Assembly: GCA_002049455.2 (NCBI GenBank)
Contig: KV918988.1
Coordinates: forward strand, 62,001 to 126,000
Direction of reading: 5' to 3'
Length of the DNA stretch: 64,000 nucleotides
From: Porphyra umbilicalis
Taxonomy: Eukaryota > Rhodophyta > Bangiophyceae > Bangiales > Bangiaceae
A program made the position numbers and the translations under genes. Positions 42,767 to 55,000 of this stretch are shown piece after piece (positions within the stretch are counted from its first letter, which is position 1; every line of letters begins with the position of its first letter). The notes under the pieces were generated by a model. It was not told where the DNA came from, made no database searches, and saw only the letters and a list, made by a program, of their open reading frames with translations.

Positions 42767-45700
42767 TGCCATCAACCTGTACGGGTGAAGAGCACAACAC
42801 ATTCTCGGTACGTTGCAGTGCGGGCAGACTGCGGCATCCAAGACGGACATGGGAAGCGCTCTGGCTGCTGGTCCTTCTTTCATCCTAACGGGACCTCATT
42901 GCTGCCTCTATCGCGTGCTGTGTTGCCCAGTGTCACGTGTTGTGCAGTCTCTCTGTCTCGTTCCCATTTTTCGCGCCTCAGTCGAGGCGATATTTTTTTC
43001 GCCAGCCTCAGGGTGGATCCTGGGGCGGCCTGGGCCGCAGAAGTCCGCCCCGGCTTTCTTGACGCCCGCGAGGCCGCGGGAGACGTTGTCTACGGCGTCG
43101 CCATGGTGGCGCTCCCCGGGTCCCGCGAGCCGGCGCCAGCGCGGGCGCTGGGGCGCCTGGTGTGAAGGCGGGGCTCATCCTGAGCAGCGACGCGCGTGGG
43201 GGCGCCACGAGCGGTGCGCAGGGGAGCTGGCGTGGAGGAGGAGTCGCTGTCGGAACTCTTTGCGTCCACGGCCGCCGCCGCCCACGGGGGCAAGTGCGGC
43301 GGCCACCCACGATCTGCTGTCTGCGACGCGTGGGCCTAGTGATGGGGCAGTACTGGGGCAGCTCGACCAGGCAGAAGGCGCGACCCGAGTTCCATAGTGA
43401 TAGTAGATGTGTGCTTTATGGTCTTGTCTCACGACGCTTTGGTAAAAGGTATTGAACACGGGGAACAAGGGGCACAGAGGTCACAGAGTTCAGCGCACGT
43501 CGAGATGTGAAGCGCATTGTCATGCGATATGGAAGCGGTTTCGATCTTGGGCCATTCACGTGCTGGACACCGAGGCTGTCGGGATAAACGCGCGGTTGCC
43601 GAGGTTGCGCCCGTCTCCTCCACTCCGTCACACGCCTTCGGCATCCCCGCCCTGCGGGGTCGGGATCTCCGACAGCGACCGTTGTGTCCCCACACCCAAC
43701 GTTGGTCAAAACTAGGAACCACCGGTGACGTCTTCGGCGCCCGTCACAGCAAGAGTACGATGTGGACGAGCGGACGTGGTCTTGGCCAGAGTTGTAGAAA
43801 CCCGGAGGGTGGGCGGGGCACCCACCACCTGACGGCTTTTGGTGGCGGCCGTCGCTGTCGTCAGGAAAGTTCCGGTCTGTCGTAAGTGGCCAGGGGGGCT
43901 GGCTTTGGGACTACCGATGCCAATAGGTTGTCGTGCAAGGGTGTCTGCGAGCCTCCCACCGGTCGCCGCCACCGCCATTCGTGCACGCGGGCCATGAACG
44001 CGGACCCCCCACCGGACCTCCGCCGGAGCGGTCATATGCAGTGCACTCCCGTACCGCTACTCGCCGAGTCCGCACGAAGCGATGCCGCGATATCATGTAC
44101 ATTTGATTTCTTCGAGTCTGCGTGTTGCGCTACTGCTGTCGATGTCAGTAGACCATCTGGCGGGAGCTGCGGCGGGGCTGTCTGCTCTGTGCTGTGCGAG
44201 GACCACACTTCAAGTCGGAGTGGCTCCTCGACTCGCAGTGCGGGCTTTGTTCTGGCGGACGATGCGAGCAGGGAGCGGCGGGATGGCTCCGTCGCTCTCC
44301 TCACCTCACCCATGGGGGAAGGGAAGACCGCTGCTGTGACAGTGGGGAGGTGACAGTGGCGAAGAGCGCGTGCTCCTCGAGCAAGCCGACTCTCTGCGGC
44401 GGCGGGCCGGGTCTCGGGCACGACGCAGAAGTATGAAACTAATCTTGCAGCTTGCACCGTATTATTTAATATCTCTACCTCCCATCTTTCTCGATCCCGT
44501 CGCCGCCGCGGCCCTTACCACGCCGTTGCGGCCGCTACCACTCCTTCGCGGTCCTTACCATCGTCACAAAATCCCCTTCACCTGAGTCGCCGCCGCCAGC
44601 CAAGGGGACACATGACGATATGCCATTGTCACGCAGAGAGTGCCGCGTCGGAACCACCCCCAATCGCCATGTTGCTGGTCACCATCGAAGTGGCTCGAGG
44701 CGGTCGGGCTGTTGTTGAGGAACGGTGGTGGCAGGTCGCACCGATATCGACACGACACTAGCGAGAGCGAAAAATCAGGTCAGTGATGGGACAACCACAG
44801 GGTCGATGAGACAAGAAATTACCAACCATCTCAAATGTCGCGTCCGTCACGGGCATGCATGAGTGGTACGAAGCAGTGCTCCAAATCGTACATTGTATCA
44901 GATGGTCTCAACAGCACTGTCGAAGGCAACCGCCGTCAACCAGCGCGAAGGAAGCAGCAAGTCGAGGGATAACGTGGTGGGAGCGAGTGACGGTCGAGCG
45001 AGTAACGGCGGGACCGGCCCGGACGACGACGACGAGGGACAGCCAGGGAGCATCACGCCCTTTCTGGTGCTGAAATGAGGGGCCTGATTCTGACCAATCA
45101 AAAGGCAGCGTGGCCAGCTCGGAGAGCCGCCAGGTTCTTGCATGCCGTCCTGGAGGCGAATCTCCTGCGTCGGCTGGCAGAAAAATTGCGAGAGATGCAC
45201 TCGGAGCGACGTTTCGGTTGAGTGTTTCGACGATCGCCACTTCGAGCACATGGACATGTCGTGAGATGCGCCGCCTGTGCTCGATGGGAACGCTCCAAAT
45301 CCACCATCTCGGAATGCGACGTGTAAGTATGACACTTGGAATGATCTGACTTCACGACCTCAGACTCCGCTCCGCACTTGGAGGCCCACATGGGGGCCGA
45401 CATGATCTGGGGCTCGCCAGACTCGGCTGACGGGAGACAAGCACGACGTTGTGATGTATTCTCGAATGGGGCAGCGTAAGGCAGCGTGCCGTGTGAAGCA
45501 AGTGCACGATACGCTCTATTGACAATCAAGTTGTTACGTTTGTCGCTCCCTTCATGGATGACGCAAGAGCCAGTTTCCGAGGTCCACAGTCGTGACATGC
45601 TGCGGTATCGTGTTGAAATTCAGAGTTTGTACCCATAGCACCCGAACGATGGGAATGGGCAGTGCGGCTTTTTCGTGCCCCTTTCTCTTTTGAAAAATGT

Positions 45701-46189
45701 CGACGGTTTTGTTACGATCGTGTGGACGTTCCGAGGGTTCGATCAATCGTTTTTGCGTTCCGTTGATTGACGCAGAGACCATTGCTCACATTTACATGAC
45801 GATCGGGGACGTATTCAGAGTAAAGTTTTTTGACATGGAATGAAACTTTTTTAATGAACGTTGGAAGATTTTGAGTCGAGCGGAACATTCGAGCCATCTC
45901 CATCGTGCACAGGTGATTGCTGTCTTCGTCTCTCTTTGTGGCGTGCTGCCACAGTCCCCAGTGAGCGTCGATGGGCGTTCCCATGTCGGCGACCGTCTCA
46001 CACGGTCCTCCTCTCCCATGGAGGATTGTACCCTCGGCCCCTCTCGTTGACGACTATAACTCGACACGCTCGTTGCGGAGGCGGCGATTCCTATCCCATC
46101 GACACTGCCTTTGTCCCACACGGCCCACGGGCGAGTTCACGGTCTCCTTCACTCCTCTCCCCCTCTGTGCTGTTGGTGCGCCCCCCTCG
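42767..46189. other. Unassigned region with many weak frames
   Basis: Frames of 60-190 codons occur on both strands but overlap one another and show no domain. A minus-strand acidic patch (DAKSSDSDSSSTPAP near 43250) may be a coding remnant. There is no repeat of note until the minisatellite at 46190. Confidence 0.4.
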
Positions 46190-48168
46190 TCCACATGTCT
46201 CTGCTGCTGGTCGCGCGCCACACATCCACGCGTTTCTGCCGCCGTTGTGCGCGTCTCTTCCCCCCGTACATTTTCCTCGTACGCGCGTCTCCTACCCCCG
46301 TCTGCGTTGCGGGTGGGCGCCTCTCCTCCCACCGTCGTTGCCACACATGAGCGCCCGTCCTCCGATCGTCTGCGCCGCCGTTGGGCGCGTCTCTTCCCCC
46401 CGTTCATGTTCCTCGTACGCGCGTCTCCTCCCCCCGCCTGCGTTGCGGGTGGGCGCCTCTCCTCCTACCGTCGTTGCCACACATGAGCCCCCGTCCTCCG
46501 ATCGTCTGCGCCGCCGTTGGGCGCGTCTCTTCCCCCCGTTCATGTTCCTCGTACGCGCGTCTTCTCCCCCCGCCTGCGTTGCGGGTGGGCGCCTCTCCTC
46601 CCACCGTCGTTGCCACACATGAGCCCCCGTCCTCCGATCGTCTGCGCCGCCGTTGGGCGCGTCTCTTCCCCCCGTTCATGTTCCTCGTACGCGCGTCTTC
46701 TCCCCCCGCCTCTGCTGCGGGTTGGCGCGTCTCCTCCCGTCGTCTGTGCTGCGGGTTGGCGCGTCTCCTCCCGTCGTCTGTGTTGCGGGTGGGCGCCTGT
46801 ACTCCAACCGTCTGCACCGCCGTTGGGCGCGTCTCTTTCGCCCGTCTGAGCTTCTGGTACGCGCATCGCCTCCCCTCGTCTGTGTTGCAGAAGGGCGCCT
46901 GTACTCCAACCGTCTGCGCCGCCGTTGGGCGCGTCTCTTCCGCCTGTCTGAGTTTCTGGTACGCGCGTCTCCACCCCCCGTCTGTGCTGCGGTTTGGCGC
47001 GTCTCCTCCCGTCGTCTTTGTTGCTGGTGGGCGCCTCTCCTCCAACCGTCTGCGCCGCTGTTGGGCGCGTCTCTTCCCCCCGTACGTGTTTCTGGTACGC
47101 GCGTCTCCTCCCCTCGTCTGTGTTGCGTGTGGGCGCCTGTCCTCCAACCGTCTGCGCCGCCGTTGGGCGCGTCTCTTCCGCCTGTCTGAGTTTCTGGTAC
47201 GCGCGTCTCCACCCCCCGTCTGTGCTGCGGTTTGGCGCGTCTCCTCCCGTCGTCTTTGTTGCTGGTGGGCGCCTCTCCTCCAACCGTCTGCGCCGCTGTT
47301 GGGCGCGTCTCTTCCCCCCGTACGTGTTTCTGGTACGCGCGTCTCCTCCCCTCGTCTGTGTTGCGGGTGGGCGCCTGTCCTCCAACCGTCTGCGCCGCCG
47401 TTAGGCGCGTCTCTTTCGCCCGTCTGAGCTTCTGGTACGCGCGTCTCCTCCCCCCGTCTGTGCTGCGGGTTGGCGCGTCTCCTCCCGTCGTCTTTGTTGC
47501 GGGTGGGCGCCTGTCCTTCAACCGTCTGCGCCGCTGCTGGGCGCGTCTCTTCCCCCCGTACGTGTTTCTGGTACGCGCGTCTCCTCCCCTCGTCTGTGTT
47601 GCGGGTGGGCGCCTGTCCTCCAACCGTCTGCGCCGCCGTTAGGCGCGTCTCTTTCGCCCGTCTGAGTTTCTGGTACGCGCGTCTCCTCCCCCCGTCTGTG
47701 CTGCGGGTTGGCGCGTCCCCTCCCGTCGTCTTTGTTGCGGGTGGGCGCCTCTCCTTCAACCGTCTGCGCCGCTGTTGGGCGCGTCTCTTCCCCCCGTACG
47801 TGTTTCTGGTACGCGCGTCTCCTCCCCTCGTCTGTGTTGCGGGTGGGCGCCTGTCCTCCAACCGTCTGCGCCGCCGTTGGGCGCGTCTCTTCCGCCCGTC
47901 TGAGTTTCTCGTACGCGCGTCTTCTCCCCCCGCCTGTGCTGCGGGTTGGCGCGTCTCCTCCCGTCGTCTGTGCTGCGGGTTGGCGCGTCTCTTCTCGTCG
48001 TCTGTGTTGTGGGTTGGCGCCTGTACTCCAATCGTCTGCGCCGCCGTTGGGCGCGTCTCTTCCGCCCGTCTGAGTTTCTCGTACGCGCGTCTCCTCCCCC
48101 CGTCTGTGCTTTCGGTCGGCGCGTCTCCGCCCCTCGTTTGTGCTGTGGTGGGCGTCTTTTCTCCAACT
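46190..48168. repeat. 34-bp minisatellite with 136-bp and 238-bp higher-order repeats
   Basis: The basic unit is 34 bases, for example GTCTGTGCTGCGGGTTGGCG then CGTCTCCTCCCGTC. On the left, groups of four variants repeat every 136 bases. From about 46990 to 48070, groups of seven repeat every 238 bases. Because 34 is not a multiple of three, the frame rotates through units, yet all frames lack stops. This explains a 668-codon open frame on the minus strand, which is probably not a gene. Confidence 0.95.
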
Positions 48169-48481
48169 GTGTCTGCTTGCACGGTCGAGGCCGATGCCGT
48201 TGACTCGGTACCGTGTATGTGTTGGCGGTCATGTGGGGGGGGAGATAGGAAAGAGTAGAGGTTAACGGACGCCGCTGTTCGGTCACAGTTGTCGTCGAGT
48301 AGTGTCCAGAAAACGGGAAAGAGCATGGCATGCGACATCAGAACAGCGTATGCAATGACTGAAAAAAGCATACATCCCCATGAGGCAAGATACAGGCAAC
48401 AGCACAGCATAGTAAATTGTCAGCGCACAACAACAGAACGAAGAGCGGGCGGAGCGCACCGGGCGCATCCATCACAGACCA
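48169..48481. other. 3' flank of the U1-type zinc-finger gene
   Basis: The end of the minisatellite passes into unique DNA downstream of the minus-strand zinc-finger gene. It probably holds that gene's 3' UTR. No feature is recognisable. Confidence 0.4.
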
Positions 48482-49450
48482 TCATGAGGAACTAGTGGGG
48501 CTGCACGTGTGTCGCGCAAAAGCCGACGCCGTGTCATACAGCCTCTCGCATCCGCGGCACTCAAACAGCACGTTGGCTCCCGGCGGCACGTCGACGGTCG
48601 TGCCGCCGCTGACCTCATTGGCGGGCCCACCACGCCCGCTCGATTGCGTGCGGAAAGCGATGCTCCACCCGGTCTCTTCTCCATCCGCAGCTGCGACGTG
48701 CCGCGACCCGCTGGCCGCTCCGTCCTCCCGACGCCGCTTGCGACTTCTCGATGGGGCGACAACAGCCGGCGTTCTACTGGAACGATCGACGGGTCGGCTT
48801 CGGCCGTCGTGCTGGCGCCCTGCGGAAGCACGAGCGAGACAAGCGCGGCCAGCGCCCGCACCCGGTGAAGAGGCACGGCGACCATCGTCTGTCGCCGTCG
48901 TGGCTACACGAGAGCTGGGCGCCTGCTGGGCGTCGCCTTCGTCCGTCTCGCCGTCCGCTCCGTCCTGACGCGGCGCCGACGAGTCGCTGTCGTTCGCCGA
49001 CTCTTCTGCGTCTGCGGCTTCGGCCTCGGCCGCCGCCAGAAGACCGGCAAAGTGCTCGTCCTCGTCGCCCGTCCGACGAACCTCGTCCAGCGCCGCCCGC
49101 AGACGCGGCACCAGAGGGGCGTTCTCGTGAATCCGTCCGGCGCTTCGCAAGCGCTCGACCGCCCGACGATGTCGATGGCCGCCCACGTGAGAGAAGAGGC
49201 TTTTGGCAGTGTCGTTGTGCAGCGCGCACAGGGTGCAGGCCCAGGGGTGCGCGGCAGAGGCGCTTGCAAGAACCGCCGCAGCTGCCTCCAGACGGCGATG
49301 CTCCTTTCCACGGACATGCTCAGCGAAGCTCGCCGGCCCCGTCAGCGTCATTGCACACAGACGACACTCAGTAAATCCCGGGATGCTCGGAATAGACGGC
49401 GGGGAGGGTCCAGGAGGGGGAGGGGGGGGGGTGAAAAGCTGCCATGGCAA
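48482..49450 (-). CDS. U1-type (matrin-like) zinc-finger protein
   Basis: The frame is 322 codons. Two zinc fingers match C-x2-C-x12-H-x5-H: CRLCAMTLTGPASFAEHVRG then KEH (residues 29-51), and CTLCALHNDTAKSLFSHVGG then HRH (about residues 71-93). A helical and acidic middle (EAEAADAEESANDSDSS) and a basic nuclear-type signal (RSRKRRRED) follow. A final C2HC-like motif (FECRGCERLYDTASAFARHT, then C) lies near residue 300. U1-type fingers commonly bind structured or double-stranded RNA in splicing and related complexes. Exact function is unknown. It is divergent from the F-box gene. The start Met is the first in frame after a Pro-rich lead and may be wrong. Confidence 0.75.
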   Translation of the reverse strand: MPWQLFTPPPPPPGPSPPSIPSIPGFTECRLCAMTLTGPASFAEHVRGKEHRRLEAAAAVLASASAAHPWACTLCALHNDTAKSLFSHVGGHRHRRAVERLRSAGRIHENAPLVPRLRAALDEVRRTGDEDEHFAGLLAAAEAEAADAEESANDSDSSAPRQDGADGETDEGDAQQAPSSRVATTATDDGRRASSPGAGAGRACLARASAGRQHDGRSRPVDRSSRTPAVVAPSRSRKRRREDGAASGSRHVAAADGEETGWSIAFRTQSSGRGGPANEVSGGTTVDVPPGANVLFECRGCERLYDTASAFARHTCSPTSSS

Positions 49451-50114
49451 GGCGGTGCGCGCAATGGTGGGAGAAAGGGTGCGGTAAGAGGAGCGGCCAG
49501 GCGCCGTACTCGGTACGCGCCGATGACCACGAGCTCGACGAAGGTTGGTGGTGCGCCGAGGACGTAGCAGCAGAGTGCAAGGGCCAGATGGGGAGAGTCA
49601 GAGCAGATGTGCTGCTGGGCCAGGTCGCCAGCAACACGGCAACACGGCGCCAACACTGGGATTGACCATTCAGCTTGCAACGGGACACGAAAATGACTGT
49701 TGGACTCTTTTTTTCCAATTTCAACGCGATAGACTTAGGGGGCGACAGCCAATAAGAACCGCAAGAACAGTGCTTTTCCTTGGAATGTTCGAATGCAATA
49801 GCATGCAATTATTGCATCCAGGAGTACATGCATCCCAACGCGATCATGCGGCATTCGAGCAAGGCGATCGACGGGGTCCTCGGCTGTAGCACGGCAGGCC
49901 TGGGCCAATCGACGATGCTCAGCAAGGCGCCATTGCGGGTCGCAAATTCGTGTGCGTCCCACTGGTCGCTCGCACGACTCCCTCGGGGCACACTCCTGGA
50001 TCTTGTTTGTCGTCGCCGCATGGCACGCTTGGTCGCAGCGAGCCCGGGCACCTCTCTTTGACCCGGCATCCTCCCCGCTTGGACCCAGCCTCATCCCCCC
50101 TTTGACCTGGCTTC
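49451..50114. promoter_or_regulatory. Shared upstream region of a divergent gene pair
   Basis: This 664-base gap separates the starts of the zinc-finger gene (minus) and the F-box gene (plus). It contains GCCAATAAGAACC near 49749, a CCAAT-box-like word, and a T-rich patch at 49708-49720. Bidirectional promoter use is inferred from geometry only. Confidence 0.4.
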
Positions 50115-51572
50115 ATGTCGTCGGCTCGGCCGGACCGCTTGCCTGGGGGATCTGTATCACCGCTTGCACGCGATGACGCCTCGTCTCCGCACATATGTGG
50201 CGGCCAGCGGCGGCAACCGGGAGTCATCGACGGCGGGCCTGCCTCGAAACGGACGCGTTGTGAACGTATCCGGGCCGTGCACGGCGCCCAACTTGTCACC
50301 ATCTCCCCGCCTTCACTCTCACAGTGCCCCCGAACAGCGTCTTTCGAGAGCCTCCCAAGTGAGGTTCGCCAATTGGTGCTGGACGAGTTGCCCGTCTGCG
50401 ACCGCCTGGCGATGGCTGACGTGTCGAAGGGCTGGCGCGAGGCGTGCACGACCGACACCCTGCACACAGCCATTGGCTGGGCCGTTCTCGGAGATGACGC
50501 GACGTCAGACGAGCGCCGCCTGTTTCACTGGCGTGCCTCAGGGATTTCGAAGACGGGGGGTCCTGGGAGCGTGGAGGAAGGGAGAGAGCTGCTGCCGTCC
50601 GCGTTACCACTGGCCGCACGGGCTGAGGTGGAGACGCAAGGACGGATCATTCTCCTCGTGCTGCGCGTCGTTGCGACTGTGAGCCGCCTGCTGGACGGGC
50701 TTGCCGGTGGTACGACGCCTATGCTCGACCTCCAACGGTGGTCGGAGCACGTCGTGGCTGCTTCTTCTTCGCGTGTTTTTCCGTCACCAGCCCGTGTGCG
50801 TGATCGGTCACCGCGCGACGTGTCCGCTGAGGTAGTTACTTGGGTGTGGGGCATTCAGCTGAACGCCGATGTGGTGGCGGACGGCAGTGTGCAGGTTCGT
50901 TTTGACGCGGGGTCGGTGCTACGCATGGCTTTTTTTGGCGCGCTCGAGGAGGTCGCGGATGCAGTTCAAGATACGGTCGGTCGCGCGGCGAGCAAGGTGA
51001 CATCCACCATGCTCCCGGACGGGGCGGCCCGTGTGGCTCGCTGGGCGGCCATGCCTTTGGTCCTCGTCAAGCTACGCTTGCGGGTACGGCGCTTGCTCTT
51101 CTTGCAGGAGCGGGTGCGCGCGCATGCGGCGGGCAGTTTCCGTCCTCACGGGGCGTCTGTGCCTATTGTACGTCACCACGTGCATCATTGGGTGCGCGCC
51201 GCCGTGGCGCTTCGGTCCGGTTTGGTGGCCCAGTTTGTCGGTGGAATGTATGCCGTGGACGAGAGTCGGGCGGCCGACTTTTTGGCATTCACTGTCGCGG
51301 TCTACGACCGGGTAGCGGCTGCATGGCCGACGTTGACGCAGCCCAGGCGCTGCATGCACTGGGCGCCCGTCGAGCGGCACATCATGTGGTTTGCGGTGGA
51401 AGCGTTTTCGTCTGACGCACGGGGCCGTGGTATGGTGGATGACGTGGCTGCACACGCAGCGTGTTCACGTGTCCGGCAGCTGTGCGTCACGTGGGGGTGG
51501 CGTCGTCGCAGCGCATTGTCGAGTCCACCATGTATGCCTCCCTTTGACTCTTGTGCGGAGCATCACCCGTGA
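50115..51572 (+). CDS. F-box domain protein
   Basis: The frame is 485 codons. Residues 75-112 read FESLPSEVRQLVLDELPVCD then RLAMADVSKGWREA, a typical F-box, with Leu-Pro start and the Trp near the end. The long helical C-terminal part (LVKLRLRVRRLLFLQERVRA, later FLAFTVAVYDRVAAAW) has no recognised substrate-binding repeats. F-box proteins bind Skp1 and bring substrates to SCF ubiquitin ligases. The N-terminal 70 residues are low-complexity. No intron is needed. Substrate unknown. Confidence 0.75.
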   Translation: MSSARPDRLPGGSVSPLARDDASSPHICGGQRRQPGVIDGGPASKRTRCERIRAVHGAQLVTISPPSLSQCPRTASFESLPSEVRQLVLDELPVCDRLAMADVSKGWREACTTDTLHTAIGWAVLGDDATSDERRLFHWRASGISKTGGPGSVEEGRELLPSALPLAARAEVETQGRIILLVLRVVATVSRLLDGLAGGTTPMLDLQRWSEHVVAASSSRVFPSPARVRDRSPRDVSAEVVTWVWGIQLNADVVADGSVQVRFDAGSVLRMAFFGALEEVADAVQDTVGRAASKVTSTMLPDGAARVARWAAMPLVLVKLRLRVRRLLFLQERVRAHAAGSFRPHGASVPIVRHHVHHWVRAAVALRSGLVAQFVGGMYAVDESRAADFLAFTVAVYDRVAAAWPTLTQPRRCMHWAPVERHIMWFAVEAFSSDARGRGMVDDVAAHAACSRVRQLCVTWGWRRRSALSSPPCMPPFDSCAEHHP

Positions 51573-52089
51573 CGCCGACGTAAATCGCGCATGACTTGGT
51601 TTGATTTGCACCCTGTCGCTGTCCCCTCCATGTTTCCAGCAAGCCGCCACACCGCTCCCCCTGCCCCACACCGTCCATCACAACCGCCGCCGGCCGGCAC
51701 CGCCAGCCGACCTGCCTCGCCGAGCGCCATCTCCCTGCGTGGGCAGCTGCACTCGGGTAGCCCCTGCTTCGCCCGCCCTCGTCCGCCCAGCTTGGGCCGC
51801 CCGTACTGCCCCCCGCCGCCGCCAACCACCGCCAGAGCAAAGGTACGAAGCGCAGGTTTTGGGGCCTCGTGAAACATCCTTGTCAAGCGTCTTCTTGCAT
51901 GCCCGACATGAGAACAACAAGAAAAAAATTCAGCACAAAGTGTATATCAGAGAGCCGACTGATGACTTGCGCCAAAGATGCCATAAGACACCAGGCGTCG
52001 TACATTCCGGCACACGCTCTTGGGTCTCCCACGCTCTGTCGGGGAGCCGCTTGACACTCAACCAGGGCATCTGAACAATGGTTTACGAA
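51573..52089. other. Convergent intergenic region
   Basis: This lies between the F-box gene end and the 3' end of the E(z) gene. It contains CA- and C-rich sequence, then AT-richer DNA with AAGAAAAAAATTC near 51920. No gene is supported; both 3' UTRs are expected here. Confidence 0.45.
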
Positions 52090-55000
52090 TCACTCTTGCC
52101 AGCCGGTGACCTCGTATCCATAGTCAAAAAAAAGCTCTTCCCCGGGCACAAGCTCTCTCGCAGCGAACATGCCAACCCGGATGTAACCGCAAACACTCAA
52201 CAGCTTCGGAACGAGGCTCGCCCGGGCCCGACTGTGGTTCACGTACCGCATGCGACTGCCGACGCGAGTGGCGTCGAGTACGACGTCCCGCGTCAAGGTG
52301 TACAAGTAGCTGACACCCACCGCGTCGTACACCTGCCCTCTTGCATGCGCCTCATCGTGGGGCACAAGCTCGCCGACGTACTCCCCCACAAAGTCGCCGG
52401 TCCCCGTCCGTTCCGCAGCGAACACTCCAAAGCCGTGCGTATCAGACTTACCCAGCACAAGCCGAGCGCGCAAGCCAAGCTGAACCTGCACGTTTCGGCA
52501 GCGCCTCGTACCACATCCGCCATCGGCAGCAGCCGATGGGGGCAAGTGCGCCCCACACATCCCACAAGCGTCCGGGTCGCACTCTCGGTCGACCGCAAAG
52601 CACGGGCAGTCATCCGTAGCGCAGCGCGAGGGAGCCACGCACGAGCACCAGACACGACGGGAGCAGAGGCGGGACCCACGCGCTGCTACCGGCCCCGATT
52701 GCGATGCAGAGAACGCCGAGAGAGGTCCGGCCCAGGAGCCGCCAGCAGTCGTCCACCCCGCATCGTCGACGACATGTCGTCCACCGACCGTAGACACCAA
52801 AGCACCAGACGATGGACTGGAGGCGGTGGCCGCATCAGGTGCTGCAGTTCCCACCCACCGCACCCGGGCGCACCCACAATACTTCTCACAGGGAATGTTC
52901 ACCCTTGCGCACCTGCAGACCTCAGGACTGCAACGGCCGACATGAAAGCACGGCCGATAGTCCGCAGCACGCCCATCTTCGTCGTTCATGTCGCTCGGGG
53001 AGAGGGAGAGTGTGGTGCCTTGCTGTCGCGGACGTTGCGAAGAAACAGCTTGCGACAAGAACCTCGGGGAACCCGTCGCCCGACGAGGGGAGTCATTCTC
53101 GGGCGCGTCCTCAAGTGGAGGCGTCACATAACGGCGACGCTCCTCAGGCAGCCCCACTGTCGCAATATAGGCCGTCACCGTACGACACGTCTGCCCAGGT
53201 ACGAAGGCGGCCAGTCGACAGCTGTCGTGCTGCCCCACTATGCCGCTACCGGCTCGAAGAAGAGCAACTTGGTCGGCCGTCCACCCGTCGGTTCCCTCTG
53301 CGGTTGCACGCAGATGACGGCGGGGATCGAATCGGCAGTCCGGACACGCGTTGGCGGCGACACCGATCGCCCCGTGGATTGCCGCAGCCAGCCGCGCGAG
53401 ACGCACTGACGACTGCGCAGGCAAAGAGACAGCGCCACACACTTGAGCGCTGACCACCGCGCCATGCCCGGCCGCAGGGGGGTTTCCCTCGTGCCCCGCG
53501 ACGAGATGGTCCACGCCCGACCTCCTCTGGTGCGCCTCGAGGGAGGCAAGCACGTTGGGGTCGGGTGGAATATGAACAGGTACAACTCCTGGGGTAGTCG
53601 GTACTGGCTCACTGCATGCGAGACCATGAAGACGGCACGCGTAGCGTAGACAAACGCGGCACAGCAGTCGAGAGAACGTGTCCCGTTCAAGTACCGTCGT
53701 GTCCATTGGAGGTGGCATTGTGGGCACCGCCATAGGCGTGCCGGTGGAGACATGTCGAGAAACCGCTTCAAGAAGAGACCCGCCGAGGGACGCTTCCGCT
53801 GCCACAACACCAGCCCCAGGCGACCGCAACGCAGAGCGCAATTCTCGCAGTACGGACACGTCGGCACGAAGACGGAGCCCCTCCTCACACGCAGCTACGG
53901 CGGCGCCGGCTTGGCGAACCGCCCAGGCCCGGCTCGAGGGGCCAAGACCGGCAGCCGTGGCGTCGTCCGCGGCATCGTTGCACGCACGTGCGCGATGCAC
54001 TGGGAGGGCGCCTAGCACCGGAAGGCATGTGGATAGCGGCCGCCTGGTCCAGGAAGCGTCGGAAACTGGACGCGTCCGTGACAATGGTCCGGGATCCGAG
54101 GGAGGCGCACCGCTGCCGAGAACAACAGCGAGACTCACACCACCCGTGAGTTCGTCAAGACACTTAAGGCGGGCTCTTGTCGATGCCTGCTCCACTCTCG
54201 CCGTCTCGTTGTCACGGGCACGTCTCTCAATTAGGGCAATCGTGCGCCTGACATTGGCTGCATTGCAGCCGAGGAGGGTGGCCAAAGAGTCCACGACCGC
54301 CGCCCCATCCCCAACCGTCTTCACAACGGACCAGATGCCACGTCGAGTTGCGGCACGTCGCGTCCTGGAAGAGAGGTGGAAGTAGTCCGAGGGAAGGCCA
54401 TCTGCTCCGTCTTCAGACGCGTCGCTACCGTCGCTGTCGTCTCGCCCCGCCCATCGGTCCTGCAGCGCCGCCCTAGCTGCGTCTGCACAGCTTCCAACCT
54501 GGTCCCCCATGTGGGGCACAAACCTCTGCGATGGCACATCCTCGACTCGCCGCCACGATTGACGCACAGGTACGTAAAACGTGAACGTCGGAAGCTGCTC
54601 CACCGCAGGCAGGCGCGTGAGACGCACGGCGCCGACGGGAAGTGACAATGGACCAGCGCGCTCAAGCCGCCCGCTGTCCACGTGCCAGTCGGTCCCACGG
54701 GAGCATGACCTTTCCGCTGTTGACGATTGCGGAACCACGCTACGGTTGCCGCCCGACGAAGACGACGGACTCGCATCACGCTCCGTTCGCGGCTTCTTCG
54801 GCGGAATGAGACACGACGCCCATGTACCGTCGCCATCTTCTTTGTGGAGCTCCGAGGTTGATGATAATGGCAGCTCCGGATGCTCACGGTCCCGACGCCG
54901 CCCCCCAGCCTCCCCCCTCCCATTCCGCCACCGGTCCCCGAATATGCGGCCGGGGGTATCTTCATCGCCAACGAGGGTGCTTGCAACGTCCACGGACGCC

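Noticed and set aside
44190..44260. A retropepsin-like stretch (EWLLDSQCGLCSGGR)
   Set aside because: It lacks the DSG/DTG core and has no flanking gag or pol similarity. Resemblance is likely chance.
46404..48410. A 668-codon open frame on the minus strand
   Set aside because: It runs through the 34-bp minisatellite, whose rotating frames all lack stops. Openness follows from unit composition, and no unique protein sequence is present.
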